Shown here: piece after piece, positions 1 through 8,770 of the stretch | How positions within the stretch are numbered: position 1 is the stretch's first letter | How the letters are laid out: each line of letters starts with the position of its first letter | From: Alkalibacillus flavidus | GTDB taxonomy: Bacteria > Bacillota > Bacilli > Bacillales > Alkalibacillaceae | DNA: 64,000 nucleotides | Assembly: GCF_040545925.1 (NCBI RefSeq) | Contig: NZ_JBEPMX010000003.1 | Span: 1 to 64,000, forward strand | Direction: 5' to 3' | Translations under genes and position numbers: made by a program | The notes under the pieces: generated by a model | The model's input: only the letters and a program-made list of their open reading frames with translations | Database searches by the model: none | What the model was told of the DNA's origin: nothing

Positions 1-147
1 TTTTTCCCTAAGAAAACGGATTTAGCTAAGATTGATGATTCAGATTTAGACAAAGCTCTGGACTTAATCAATCATAGACCAAGAAAATGTTTGAATTGGA
101 AATCGACACACGAAGCTTTTCAAGAAGAACTGTTGCACTTAAATTGA
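1..147 (+). CDS. IS30-family transposase, C-terminal fragment cut by window start
   Basis: The frame is open from the first base to a TGA at 145-147, about 48 residues. It contains NHRPRKCLNWKSTHEAF, which resembles the conserved C-terminal end of IS30-family DDE transposases (NxRPRKxLxWKTPxExF). The rest of the gene lies outside the window, so whether the element is intact cannot be judged. The family call rests on this short tail only. Confidence 0.7.
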   Translation, partial: FFPKKTDLAKIDDSDLDKALDLINHRPRKCLNWKSTHEAFQEELLHLN

Positions 148-176
148 CAAACTGTCACAAGTAAAAACATAAAAAT

Positions 177-206
177 AAGAGCAGGAAAGTATTATTTCCT
201 GCTCTT
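177..206 (-). terminator. Terminator of the dppC-dppB-dppD-dppF operon
   Basis: A perfect 12-bp stem (177-188 with 195-206) closes a 6-base loop. On the minus strand it follows the dppF stop codon by a few bases and is followed by a T-rich stretch, as expected for an intrinsic terminator. Confidence 0.8.
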
Positions 207-212
207 AATTAT

Positions 213-1250
213 TTAAGCACGTACACTTGTTGTATCTTTTGTTGGTTGGTGCGCGCCTGTTTCGATATCTTTCATGTAATGGCACGCAGCTACGTGGCCA
301 TTTTCCATGTAATCTTCTTCGCGTAGTTCAGGCGCTTCTTGAGCACATTTTTCTGTCGCGAACGGGCACCGCGTATGGAAGCGGCAACCTTGTGGTGGAT
401 CCATTGGTGAAGGCACATCACCTTGTAAGAAAATACGATCGATTTTCTTCTCTGGATCCGGTACTGGAATCGCTGATAACAATGCTTTCGTATACGGGTG
501 TTGAGGGTTTTCGAAAATCGACTTCGTATCACCCATCTCCACAATCTTACCGAGATACATCACGATGATTCGGTCAGAAATGTGGCGTACAACACCTAAG
601 TCGTGCGCGATGAATAAATACGTTAAATTCATCTCTTCTTGGAATTTCTTAAGCAAGTTTAATACTTGCGCTTGAATCGACACGTCTAAGGCAGATACCG
701 CTTCGTCGCAAACGATTAACTTCGGATTAACCGATAGCGCACGAGCAATACCGATACGCTGACGTTGACCACCTGAGAATTCGTGTGGGAAACGGTCTGC
801 CTGGTGCGGCTGCAGTCCGACTGTTTCCATTAACTCGGCGATCCGATCATTACGCTGGTCTTGCGGTACCACGTTTTGAATTTCCATCGCTTCGTTCAAC
901 GATTGGCGAACGGTCATACGGGGATTAAGTGATGCGTAAGGGTCTTGGAAAATAATTTGTAAGTCTTTACGCATTTGACGCATTTCTTTTTTGTTAAGCG
1001 ATAATAAGTCTGTATTATCGAACTCTACCTCACCAGCTGTCGGGTCATCTAAACGTAAAATCGCACGTCCAGTCGTTGATTTACCACAACCAGACTCTCC
1101 AACAAGACTAACTGTTTCACCTTCATAGATCGTAAAGGAAATGTCGTCGACCGCTTTAACGTGATTCACTGTACGGCCGAACACACCACCTTTGATCGGG
1201 AAGTATTGTTTTAAGTTTTTAATCTTCAGAAGTTCTTTGTTCTGGCTCAT
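213..1250 (-). CDS. dppF: Dipeptide/oligopeptide ABC transporter ATP-binding protein
   Basis: This is one of two ATPases that power import of short peptides through a DppBC-type channel at the cytoplasmic face. Walker A is GESGCGKST, the signature is FSGGQRQR, and Walker B is LIVCDEAVSALD. The C-terminal oligopeptide-transporter extension with its Cys pattern (CRFHTRCPFA...C...C) is present, which is typical of DppF/OppF. The length of 345 residues is normal. Its start lies inside the end of dppD (32-bp overlap), so the two are probably translationally coupled. The exact peptide specificity cannot be read from sequence. Confidence 0.93.
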   Translation of the reverse strand: MSQNKELLKIKNLKQYFPIKGGVFGRTVNHVKAVDDISFTIYEGETVSLVGESGCGKSTTGRAILRLDDPTAGEVEFDNTDLLSLNKKEMRQMRKDLQIIFQDPYASLNPRMTVRQSLNEAMEIQNVVPQDQRNDRIAELMETVGLQPHQADRFPHEFSGGQRQRIGIARALSVNPKLIVCDEAVSALDVSIQAQVLNLLKKFQEEMNLTYLFIAHDLGVVRHISDRIIVMYLGKIVEMGDTKSIFENPQHPYTKALLSAIPVPDPEKKIDRIFLQGDVPSPMDPPQGCRFHTRCPFATEKCAQEAPELREEDYMENGHVAACHYMKDIETGAHQPTKDTTSVRA

Positions 1251-2250
1251 ATACTTTCACCTCCGGATCGCCGTCCCATTCATCGGTATAAATCCAGCAA
1301 CGAATTTGTTCTTCCTCGCCAATATCTTCTAAGGCCGGAAGTTTTTCATGACATAAGTCCGTTGCGAATGGGCAACGTGGCGCAAATCGACACCCTTTAG
1401 GCATCTCATGTGGTGCTGGCACTGTCCCTTTGATAGGCTCTAATTCTTCTTGGTCGACATCACTACGTGGCAATGAATTTAACAAGCCAACCGTGTATGG
1501 ATGTCTTGGATTTTTAAATAGTGTATTAACGTCTGCATACTCCACAACTTTACCGCAGTACATAACAGCCACGTAATCACACGTTTCTGCTACAACGCCT
1601 AAATCGTGGGTAATCATAATAATCGACATATGAAACTCATCTTGCAGTTCTTTTAAAAGCTCTAAAATCTGTGCTTGAATGGTTACGTCTAATGCGGTCG
1701 TTGGTTCGTCTGCAACCAATAATTCCGGGTCACACGCAAGCGCCATCGCAATCATGACACGTTGACGCATACCACCTGATAATTCAAATGGATATTGTGT
1801 CACACGGCTACGAGGTGATGGGATACCTACAAGTTCAAGTAATTCAACAGCTTTCTCAGTCCCTGCTTCCTTACCTAAACCACGGTGAATCTTAAGCGCT
1901 TCACGTAGCTGCTGTCCGACTGTATAAACCGGGTTTAATGATGTCATCGGCTCTTGGAAGATCATCGAAATTTGGTTACCACGTATTTTACGCATTTGAT
2001 TATCATTATATTTTAGTAAATTATCACCTTTAAAATTAATCTCGCCTCCGACGATTTTACCTGGCGAATCAATCAGTTGCAGAATCGATAACGCACTAAT
2101 ACTTTTACCTGAACCTGATTCACCTACGATTCCTAATGTTTTACCTTTAGGAACGTCAAATGTCACACCATCGACGGCTTTGACTTCATTTCCTTCAACG
2201 AAGAAGGACGTTCTCAAATCTTTTACTTCTAAAATCGTTTCTTGACTCAT
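1219..2250 (-). CDS. dppD: Dipeptide/oligopeptide ABC transporter ATP-binding protein
   Basis: This is the second ATPase of the peptide importer. Walker A is GESGSGKS, the signature is LSGGMRQR, and Walker B is LLVADEPTTALD. The C-terminal Cys-containing extension (CRFAPRCPFATDLC) marks the DppD/OppD group. A GAGGTG ribosome site sits 8 bases before the ATG. It lies between dppB (24-bp gap) and dppF (overlap), in the order C-B-D-F. Confidence 0.93.
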   Translation of the reverse strand: MSQETILEVKDLRTSFFVEGNEVKAVDGVTFDVPKGKTLGIVGESGSGKSISALSILQLIDSPGKIVGGEINFKGDNLLKYNDNQMRKIRGNQISMIFQEPMTSLNPVYTVGQQLREALKIHRGLGKEAGTEKAVELLELVGIPSPRSRVTQYPFELSGGMRQRVMIAMALACDPELLVADEPTTALDVTIQAQILELLKELQDEFHMSIIMITHDLGVVAETCDYVAVMYCGKVVEYADVNTLFKNPRHPYTVGLLNSLPRSDVDQEELEPIKGTVPAPHEMPKGCRFAPRCPFATDLCHEKLPALEDIGEEEQIRCWIYTDEWDGDPEVKVYEPEQRTSED

Positions 2251-2274
2251 GTTGTAACACCTCGCTTTCTTTCA

Positions 2275-3198
2275 TTAATCGTTAAGGTCAATTCGCTTGT
2301 TAAGGAATTTGTATGAAATATCGACAACTAAGTTTACGAGTACGAATACGACGGCAATGATTAGAATACATGCTTGTACAACTGGGAAGTCACGTTGTGT
2401 GATCGAATCAACTAGTAAACGTCCCATACCGTTAATCGCAAAAACAGATTCGGTTAAAACAGCACCTGCTAATAACGCACCGAACTGTAAACCAGCTACA
2501 GTAACAACTGGAATGAGGGCGTTTTTAAGAGCGTGTTTATATATAATAACACGTTGCTTAACACCTTTCGCGCGAGCTGTTCGGATATAATCTTGTGAAA
2601 TAACATCCAACATACTCGAACGCGTCATACGTGCAATGATTGCGGCACCGGCTGTACCGAGTGAAATAACTGGTAAGACAATGCTCGAAGCCCCTTCCCA
2701 ACCTGTTGGCGGGAACCAACCGAGATTAACGGCGAACCATTGAATTAACATTAAACCTAACCAGAAGTTCGGCATCGACAGTCCGAATAATGCAACGATC
2801 ATAATCGTAATGTCCGCAACGGAATATTGACGGACTGCAGAAACGATACCTGCTATTAGTCCCATAAAAATACTCAGAATCGTTGAATAGATCGACAATT
2901 CTAATGTGATCATGAAGCGTGGGAACACTTCTTCCGCAACTGGTGTGTTATAACGCATTGATGTCCCTAAATCACCTTGAACGACACCAGAAATATAATC
3001 CCAATATTGAACAGGGAGTGGATCATTTAACCCTAGACTTTCTTCTATTTGTTCGATTGTTTCAGGTGGTGCGTTTTCACCAGCCATCAACTGAGCCGGG
3101 TTACCCGGTGTTAGGTGCATTAACGAGAACACTAAGATTGATACACCGAGTAATACCGGAATCAGCTGCAACACTCGACGAATTATATATACAGTCAT
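2275..3198 (-). CDS. dppB: Dipeptide ABC transporter permease
   Basis: This is an inner-membrane channel subunit of 307 residues with six predicted helices. The N-terminus (MTVYIIRRVLQLIPVLLGVS) is characteristic of the DppB/OppB family. A binding-protein-dependent transport motif (around YIRTARAKGVKQ...HALKNAL) contacts the ATPases. GAGGTG precedes the ATG. It pairs with dppC immediately upstream in the same transcript. Confidence 0.93.
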   Translation of the reverse strand: MTVYIIRRVLQLIPVLLGVSILVFSLMHLTPGNPAQLMAGENAPPETIEQIEESLGLNDPLPVQYWDYISGVVQGDLGTSMRYNTPVAEEVFPRFMITLELSIYSTILSIFMGLIAGIVSAVRQYSVADITIMIVALFGLSMPNFWLGLMLIQWFAVNLGWFPPTGWEGASSIVLPVISLGTAGAAIIARMTRSSMLDVISQDYIRTARAKGVKQRVIIYKHALKNALIPVVTVAGLQFGALLAGAVLTESVFAINGMGRLLVDSITQRDFPVVQACILIIAVVFVLVNLVVDISYKFLNKRIDLND

Positions 3199-3216
3199 CT
3201 TGTTTGCACCTCTTTC

Positions 3217-4113
3217 CTATTTTTTCATTTTCGGGTCTAACGCGTCACGTAAACCGTCACCAAAAATATTAAATGCTAACACAACAATAACAATGGCCAT
3301 ACCTGGGAAGAACGCAATATGCCCTGCGTTACGCATGTAACTGCGTCCATCATTTAACATAGCACCCCATTCTGGACGAGGCGGTTGCGCACCCATACCT
3401 AAGAATGATAGACCCGCTGCTGTTAAAATCGCTGTTGCAATGTAGAGTGTCGCATTAACGATAACAGGTGATAAAACGTTAGGAAGGATATGCTTGAAAA
3501 TAATTCGTCCATCTCCAGCACCTAGCGCTTTAATCGCATCCACATATTCAAGGTTTTTCGCTGCGAGAGTAGAACCACGAATAATACGCGCAAATCCTGG
3601 AACAGCATAAATCGCAACGGCAATCGTTACGTTGATTAAGTTACCACCTAAAATACTGACAATGGCTAGCGCTAATAGAATACCAGGGAATGCGAGTAAA
3701 ATATCAATTAAACGCATAATAACGGCGTCAATTTTACCGCCATAATAACCAGCAATGATACCAATAGGAATACCCATGGCAGCTCCCATAAACACTGATG
3801 CAAAACCAATGCCCAATGTTAACTTCATACCATGAACAATTCGGGTGAAAATATCTCGTCCTAAATGATCAGTCCCGAACCAATGCTCAGCTGATGGTCC
3901 AGCAAACTTGTTAATAACATCTGTTTCTGTTGGATCAGTTTGTAATATCCATGGTCCGACAAATGCAAAAATGACTAAAAACAAAATCGTGTAAAATCCG
4001 ATTAAGGCAGGTACGTTTTTCTTTAGACGACGGTAAAAGTCTTTAATCGCTTTAACGCGTGGATTTTCAACTTTTGGTTGTGTCGTCGCTGCCTCTGCTT
4101 GTTGATTTGACAC
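3217..4113 (-). CDS. dppC: Dipeptide ABC transporter permease
   Basis: This is the second channel subunit. It contains the OppC_N region and a conserved GTDHLGRDIFTRI segment typical of DppC/OppC, then five to six helices and the EAA-like loop. A GTG start (VSNQQ...) is chosen because AAGGGGG lies 7 bases before it. An ATG 30 bases further upstream (4143) is in frame but lacks a ribosome site. It is first in the minus-strand operon and diverges from dppA. Confidence 0.92.
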   Translation of the reverse strand: MSNQQAEAATTQPKVENPRVKAIKDFYRRLKKNVPALIGFYTILFLVIFAFVGPWILQTDPTETDVINKFAGPSAEHWFGTDHLGRDIFTRIVHGMKLTLGIGFASVFMGAAMGIPIGIIAGYYGGKIDAVIMRLIDILLAFPGILLALAIVSILGGNLINVTIAVAIYAVPGFARIIRGSTLAAKNLEYVDAIKALGAGDGRIIFKHILPNVLSPVIVNATLYIATAILTAAGLSFLGMGAQPPRPEWGAMLNDGRSYMRNAGHIAFFPGMAIVIVVLAFNIFGDGLRDALDPKMKK

Positions 4114-4178
4114 TATAGTTACCCCCTTTTTTAAATTAAACAATTTTCAAAAAATAAAACTAAAACGATTACAGCCGT

Positions 4179-4207
4179 TTTGTAAGCGCTTCCCTTGTGC
4201 TAGTCAA
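4179..4207 (-). promoter_or_regulatory. Candidate promoter of dppCBDF with an overlapping catabolite-response (cre) site
   Basis: On the minus strand TTGACT (4202-4207) is followed 17 bp later by TACAAA (4179-4184). Between and over the -10 lies GGGAAGCGCTTACAA (4180-4194), which matches the CcpA cre consensus except for one or two end positions. This suggests repression of peptide uptake by preferred sugars. The role is inferred from sequence similarity only. Confidence 0.45.
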
Positions 4208-4326
4208 TGAAAAATGGAATGTTGGCGAGTCTAGTTACTTCATTTATCATAAACGTTGATTTTCAACATTACAACAATTAATCTTGAATTAAGTCTATTC
4301 AGAATTGTATTACAACAACGATTTTA

Positions 4327-4355
4327 TTCAAAAATCCCATTTATTACACTATAAT
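4327..4355 (+). promoter_or_regulatory. Candidate sigma-A promoter for dppA
   Basis: TTCAAA (4327-4332) is separated by 17 bp from a perfect TATAAT (4350-4355) in the 360-bp divergent gap between dppC and dppA. The resulting leader would be about 140 nt. A second -10-like TATTAT at 4428-4433 has no good -35. No riboswitch-like structure was recognised in the leader. Confidence 0.45.
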
Positions 4356-4502
4356 TATACTTCTTATTGTATGTGAAATAACATTTTAGACTAAATTCAA
4401 CCTTGCTAATAGTTTGAAAATGGTTTATATTATGTTTGTGAGCACACCTATTTTTTTAGGTACGTCTCAACTAATAAATATTTTCAAGGGGGTAACACAA
4501 GC

Positions 4503-6263
4503 ATGAAGTCAAACAAAACACTTTGGCTTGTCGCTGCGATGCTCGTTCTATCATTATTCTTAGCAGCTTGTGCTGGCGGCAGTTCCGACGATGAAGGCGG
4601 ATCTGGCGATGAAGGTTCTGGCGAAGAGCAGAACAATGAAGGCGAAGGTAGTGACGACGAAAACAGTGATGAAGGAAGCAGTGATGGTGAAGAAGCTTCC
4701 GGATCAGACGGTAACAACTTAGAAATTGCAATGGCAGCAGACATTGTTTCACTAGACCCACACGGTAACAATGACGTTCCATCTAGTAACGTTCGTAGTA
4801 ACATTTACGAAACATTAGTAAAACAAAATAACGACATGGAAATCGTAGAAGGTCTTGCAACAGATTGGGAACAAGTTGACGACACAACTTGGGCATTCAC
4901 ACTACGTGAAGGCGTTATGTTCCATGACGGTACTGAATTTACAGCATCAGCTGTAAAAGCAAACCTTGAGCGTGTACTTGACCCAGCAATGGCGTCACCA
5001 CGTACTTTCCTTTATGAAATGATTACAGACGTATCAGTTGAAGGGGACTATGAAGTTCACATCACAACTGAGTATCCATTCGCACCACTTCTTTCACACT
5101 TAGCACACGATGCTGGTGGTATGATCAGTGAAGAAGTTATTACAGCTGACTACGAAAACGCACTATCTGAAGCTGAACTAGACATGTCAGTTGAGGAATA
5201 TTATGAACTACGTGCTGAAGGCGGCAGTGAGTTTGAAGACGTTTCAAGTCAAATCACTGAATTCGTAGGTACACACGTACAAGAAAATCCTTACGGTACA
5301 GGTTATTACCAATTCGATTCACGTACGTCTGGTGAATCTACAACACTAACTCGTTATGAAGATTACTGGGGCGACAATGCAACACTTGATAGCGTTACAT
5401 TCAAAGTTGTTCCAGAACCTGGTGCTCGTATGGCTGAGCTAGAAACTGGTGATTCACATGTTGCGGATATCACACCAACACAAAAAGCTGGTGTTGAAAG
5501 TACAGAAGGTATTCGTGTCGAACAAGTACCATCAGTAAGCCTTTCTTATATCGGCTTTAACATGCAAAAAGAACCATTTGATAACAAGAAAGTTCGTCAA
5601 GCAATTAACTTAGCGATTAACCAAGAAGAGATTATCGAAGGTATTTACCAAGGTAATGGTACAGTTGCGACTGGTCCACTAGCGCCTGGCGTATTCGGTT
5701 ATGACGATAGCGTTGAAGGTTTAGGATTTGAACCAGACCGTGCGCAACAATTGCTAAACGAAGCTGGTTATGAAGACGGTTTCGAAACAACACTTTGGAC
5801 AAACGACAACGAATCTCGTGTTGAAACAGCTGTTTACGTACAAGACAAATTAAGTGAGTACAACATCGATGTTGAAATTGAAGAACTTGAATGGGGTACT
5901 TACTTAGAGCGTACAGCGAATGGTGAGCACGACATGTTCGTGCTAGGTTGGTCTACTGTTACAGCTGACGCTGACTATGGTCTATACGCTCTATTCCACT
6001 CAAGCGCAGTTGGTTCAACAGGTAACCGTTCATTCATCGAAAATGAAGAACTTGACCAACTACTAGACGAAGGTCGTCGCGAAACAGACCAAGAAGCACG
6101 TGCTGAAATTTACTCAGAAGCACAAGAACTTCTAGCTGATTTAGCACCAATGGTTTACATTCACCACTCTGACCACCTTAAAGGTGTCGGCGAGAATGTA
6201 GAAAACTACTCAGTTGACCCATTAGGTATCCATCAGCTTAAGAACGTTGAAATTACTAACTAA
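4503..6263 (+). CDS. dppA: Peptide-binding lipoprotein of the dipeptide ABC transporter
   Basis: This is an extracellular substrate-binding protein (SBP family 5) tethered by lipid. The signal peptide ends in LAAC with the lipid-modified Cys at residue 23. A strongly acidic Gly/Ser/Asp/Glu linker of about 50 residues follows, as is common in halophiles. The mature part has the family motifs (ETLVKQNNDMEIVEGLATDW, YIGFNMQKEPFDNKKVRQAI). AAGGGGG precedes the ATG. It is transcribed away from dppCBDF. An IS1182-type element begins 14 bp after its stop, so its original 3' flank may be lost. Confidence 0.93.
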   Translation: MKSNKTLWLVAAMLVLSLFLAACAGGSSDDEGGSGDEGSGEEQNNEGEGSDDENSDEGSSDGEEASGSDGNNLEIAMAADIVSLDPHGNNDVPSSNVRSNIYETLVKQNNDMEIVEGLATDWEQVDDTTWAFTLREGVMFHDGTEFTASAVKANLERVLDPAMASPRTFLYEMITDVSVEGDYEVHITTEYPFAPLLSHLAHDAGGMISEEVITADYENALSEAELDMSVEEYYELRAEGGSEFEDVSSQITEFVGTHVQENPYGTGYYQFDSRTSGESTTLTRYEDYWGDNATLDSVTFKVVPEPGARMAELETGDSHVADITPTQKAGVESTEGIRVEQVPSVSLSYIGFNMQKEPFDNKKVRQAINLAINQEEIIEGIYQGNGTVATGPLAPGVFGYDDSVEGLGFEPDRAQQLLNEAGYEDGFETTLWTNDNESRVETAVYVQDKLSEYNIDVEIEELEWGTYLERTANGEHDMFVLGWSTVTADADYGLYALFHSSAVGSTGNRSFIENEELDQLLDEGRRETDQEARAEIYSEAQELLADLAPMVYIHHSDHLKGVGENVENYSVDPLGIHQLKNVEITN

Positions 6264-7961
6264 TTCATCAACTTCATAAAAAGAGGCTGGGACATAACTA
6301 GCTAAAAATAACGTAAAAAAGGCACCAACCATAAAAAATATATGGTTTGGTGCCTTTTTCTTGCTTGAATCATCATATTTTAAGCTTGTTGGGGTGTTCA
6401 TGGCAGTGAACTTTCTTAAGTTCACTGCCATGAAGGCAAACCCTAATTCATTTTTCACCTTCTCTTTGCCCCTGACGGACATGCGAGAGAAACACAAATT
6501 AGCCTTCAGAAATCCAAAAACTGGTTCAACATCAATCTTTCGCTTCCCATACAGTTCACCAGTTTTTTCATCCGAAAGCTTTTCTCTCGTATATGCTTTT
6601 TGTTCTTCCCATTTTTGATTATAGAAAATCCGACGATGATTGCCTTCTTTAGCTTTAGTACATGATGAACGTAGAGGACACCCTGTACAATCCTCGCATT
6701 CATAAACTTTAAAGGTTCTTGTGAACCCATCTCGATCGGTTCGATGTGAATTATAACGGTACGTTAATTGTTTATTATTTGGACAAGTGAACGCATCTTG
6801 TTCTTCATCGTAATCCCAGTTATAAAAATTGAACGGATCATGTTTGTACTTTCTTGTTTTCTCTTTCCGATATTGATTATAGGTAATAAGGGGAGTGCGT
6901 AATCGATTTTCAATGACATCAGCGTAATTCTGTTCACTTCCGTATCCTGCATCAGCGACAATGTATTCAGGTAGAGTGAAATAATAGTTTTCAATAAGGT
7001 CTAAGAAAGGACGTAATGTACGTGTATCTGTAGGGTTAGGGAACACATCATACGCAAGCGCGAATTGTCCTTCAGTCGCCAGTTGAATATTATAACCTGG
7101 TTTAAGTTGCCCATTCATCATGTAGTCATCTTTCATCCGCATAAACGTCGCATCATGGTCTGTTTTGGAATAGCTATTACGTTCTCCTAATATCTCAATA
7201 TCCTTTTGATATTTTTCCTTGCGTTTAACGAAGTTCTTAAATTGTTTAAGGTATTGTTTAGGTTGTTTACGCTCTGATCGAAGTTGTTTTCGTTCAGACC
7301 CTTGATCACTCTCGTTAATTTTTTGATCGTAATCATTGACTTGCTCTTCTAACTGCTGCGCGATAGATTGAAGTTCTTTAGTCGTAAGTTCATCCGAACT
7401 TTCACGTTCGATTCCAGGTATGATTTCATTTTCTAGTAGCTCGTTGTACATGGTGTGAGATTTCTCAACTAACTGCTTACTGTAATTTTCAGTGGATTTA
7501 CGCCAAACGAACGTAAATTTATTCGCGTTGGCTTCAATCTTAGTTCCGTCAATGAAAATGGCTTCTTCTTCAATCATGTTTTGTTCAACAAGCTGACAAC
7601 GGAATTGGACAAAACATTGACGTAGTAATTCTTGAACTTGAGGCTGAACGCGAAAACGGTTAATCGTTCGATAACTCGGCTCATAACCTTGCGCCAACCA
7701 CATCATTCTAATGCTGTCTTTAAGCAATGCTTCAATTTTTCTTCCTGAGAAAATCGATTGGGTGTAGGCACATAAGATAATTTTCATCATCATTTTAGGG
7801 TGATAAGCGGGGCATCCCGTATCATGAGAGAAGCTGGCGTATGCTTCTTCTGGGATTTGTTCGACTAAATTATTCACAGCGAAAGCAATATCATCTTGAT
7901 CTAATTTTATTTCTAAATCTAAAGGCAAAACGACTTGATTCATGTTATAATGTTTAAACAT
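6222..7961 (-). CDS. IS1182-family transposase, reading through the IS end
   Basis: This is a DDE transposase of 579 codons. The N-terminal DUF772-type region (CPAYHPKMMMKIILCAYTQS) is followed by IFIDGTKIEANANK with the first catalytic Asp, YIVADAGYGSEQNY with the second, and a C-terminal block KIDVEPVFGFLKANLCFSRM with the likely Glu. AAAGGAGG stands 6 bases before the ATG. The frame is intact. Oddly, it has no stop inside the element: it runs through the left terminal repeat and 42 bp into the 3' end of dppA, so the last residues are encoded by host DNA. Confidence 0.9.
   Translation of the reverse strand: MFKHYNMNQVVLPLDLEIKLDQDDIAFAVNNLVEQIPEEAYASFSHDTGCPAYHPKMMMKIILCAYTQSIFSGRKIEALLKDSIRMMWLAQGYEPSYRTINRFRVQPQVQELLRQCFVQFRCQLVEQNMIEEEAIFIDGTKIEANANKFTFVWRKSTENYSKQLVEKSHTMYNELLENEIIPGIERESSDELTTKELQSIAQQLEEQVNDYDQKINESDQGSERKQLRSERKQPKQYLKQFKNFVKRKEKYQKDIEILGERNSYSKTDHDATFMRMKDDYMMNGQLKPGYNIQLATEGQFALAYDVFPNPTDTRTLRPFLDLIENYYFTLPEYIVADAGYGSEQNYADVIENRLRTPLITYNQYRKEKTRKYKHDPFNFYNWDYDEEQDAFTCPNNKQLTYRYNSHRTDRDGFTRTFKVYECEDCTGCPLRSSCTKAKEGNHRRIFYNQKWEEQKAYTREKLSDEKTGELYGKRKIDVEPVFGFLKANLCFSRMSVRGKEKVKNELGFAFMAVNLRKFTAMNTPTSLKYDDSSKKKAPNHIFFMVGAFFTLFLASYVPASFYEVDELVSNFNVLKLMDT
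6316..6359. terminator. Bidirectional hairpin inside the left end of the IS
   Basis: A long stem (6316-6333 with 6341-6359, one bulged base) carries an A-run on one side and a T-run on the other. On the plus strand it can end dppA transcription. On the minus strand it lies within the last codons of the transposase, encoding KKAPNHIFFMVGAFF. Confidence 0.7.
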
Positions 7962-8047
7962 AAGGATCCTCCTTTGGGGTTATTGCTGGTACTTTAATTC
8001 TATCAAAGGGGATCCTTTTTGTTTATCTAAAATGTTAAAAAACATAA

Positions 8048-8091
8048 AAAAATCGTGGAAGACATCAAAATTGATGTCTTCCACGATTTTT
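8048..8091. terminator. Hairpin upstream of the transposase gene inside the IS right end
   Basis: A perfect 20-bp stem (about 8048-8068 with 8071-8091) with a tiny loop and A/T flanks lies between the right terminal repeat and the transposase start. By analogy with other insertion sequences it probably blocks read-in transcription from neighbouring genes. Confidence 0.7.
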
Positions 8092-8210
8092 CATTTCAAT
8101 CACTGGGTTTTGTCCCAGCCTCTTTTTTTGGCTCAAAATATTGGCTCTACAATATTTGTTGGGGTAGAGACACAATTCAACGTGAGGGTTTGATGGCGGC
8201 CGTTGGCGTC

Positions 8211-8605
8211 AGGCGATCCGCTTACGGTGGATGCTTGCACCTATAGGGCACAAGTGCAACATCTGCTCAATCTCACTACGTTCGTTTTTTCGCAGTGTTT
8301 TCTATGCAGGGGCACGGCTCGAGCCAGGCAACTACATCGAATAAGCTTCTCTGCTACTTGCACCGAGGAAGCCTGCTTCGAAGCGTTACGAGAAGACGCA
8401 GGTGCATCCCTCGGCCGAAAAGCATGGCCTGTGGGGTCTCGAGACGCGTGCTGTTCCCGTGACGACCCGGACGGTCTAATGTCGACGTTGGTCACAAAAG
8501 CTGATTTCATAAGCTTCCTTGACTAATTCTGCGCCGAGTACTCGCAGGCGCAGGACGTGACCGCTTTTAGTCGACCAGGCGTCACCACCTAAGCTCCTCA
8601 CCTAA
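8211..8605 (+). repeat. GC-rich structured dispersed repeat, long copy
   Basis: This gap (8130-8770) holds no convincing gene. It contains a segment with visibly higher GC than its neighbours. Parts match, in the same order, the reverse complement of the element at 38142-38258: GATCCGCT near 8213, GACGACCCGGACGGTCTA at 8461-8478, a GTCNACGTTGG block just after it, and a GTCGACCAGG..GTC.CCACC block near 8569-8590. The copy here is longer, with about 220 extra bases after the first block. Short motifs such as GTGCTGTTCCCG recall a repeat I remember from other Bacillaceae genomes; that is memory, not a search. Confidence 0.6.
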
Positions 8606-8714
8606 CACCAACTAAGCGTTTTGATGAAACAAAAAGCACGCAAACTCCCTATTTGTTATCCTTGTTTTATACCACCAAAACAAAGAATCTTCGTGCATAT
8701 GCACCACAATAAAT

Positions 8715-8758
8715 AAGCATCGATGTGAACTCAATAAAATGAGTCCTCATCGATGCTT
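8715..8758 (-). terminator. Terminator behind typA
   Basis: AAGCATCGATG (8715-8725) pairs with CATCGATGCTT (8748-8758), and an inner GACTCA/TGAGTC-like stem lies in the loop. It follows the typA stop on the minus strand. Confidence 0.65.
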
Positions 8759-8770
8759 TATACTTAACTT

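Larger units (their letters stand above)
6278..8129 (-). mobile_element. IS1182-type insertion sequence, about 1.85 kb
   Basis: Near-identical terminal inverted repeats bound the element: AAAAAGAGGCTGGGACATAAC at 6278-6298, and its inverse (GTTTTGTCCCAGCCTCTTTTT) from 8107. One transposase gene fills the element on the minus strand. Hairpins sit just inside both ends. No clear target-site duplication was found in the flanks (ttcat on the left, ggctc on the right), so the boundaries may be off by a few A/T bases. Confidence 0.85.

Noticed and set aside
227..568. Plus-strand open frame of 113 codons under dppF
   Set aside because: It lies wholly within a well-supported gene on the other strand and has no motif or ribosome site.
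6278..8129. A 4-bp target duplication around the IS1182-type element
   Set aside because: The bases outside the repeats are A-rich on the left and T-rich on the right, then differ. No direct repeat could be shown.
8203..8526. Overlapping open frames of about 90-107 codons on both strands in the GC-rich repeat
   Set aside because: No ribosome site and no recognisable motif, and blocks of the same DNA recur at 38.2 kb where no matching frame exists. It is better explained as a non-coding repeat.
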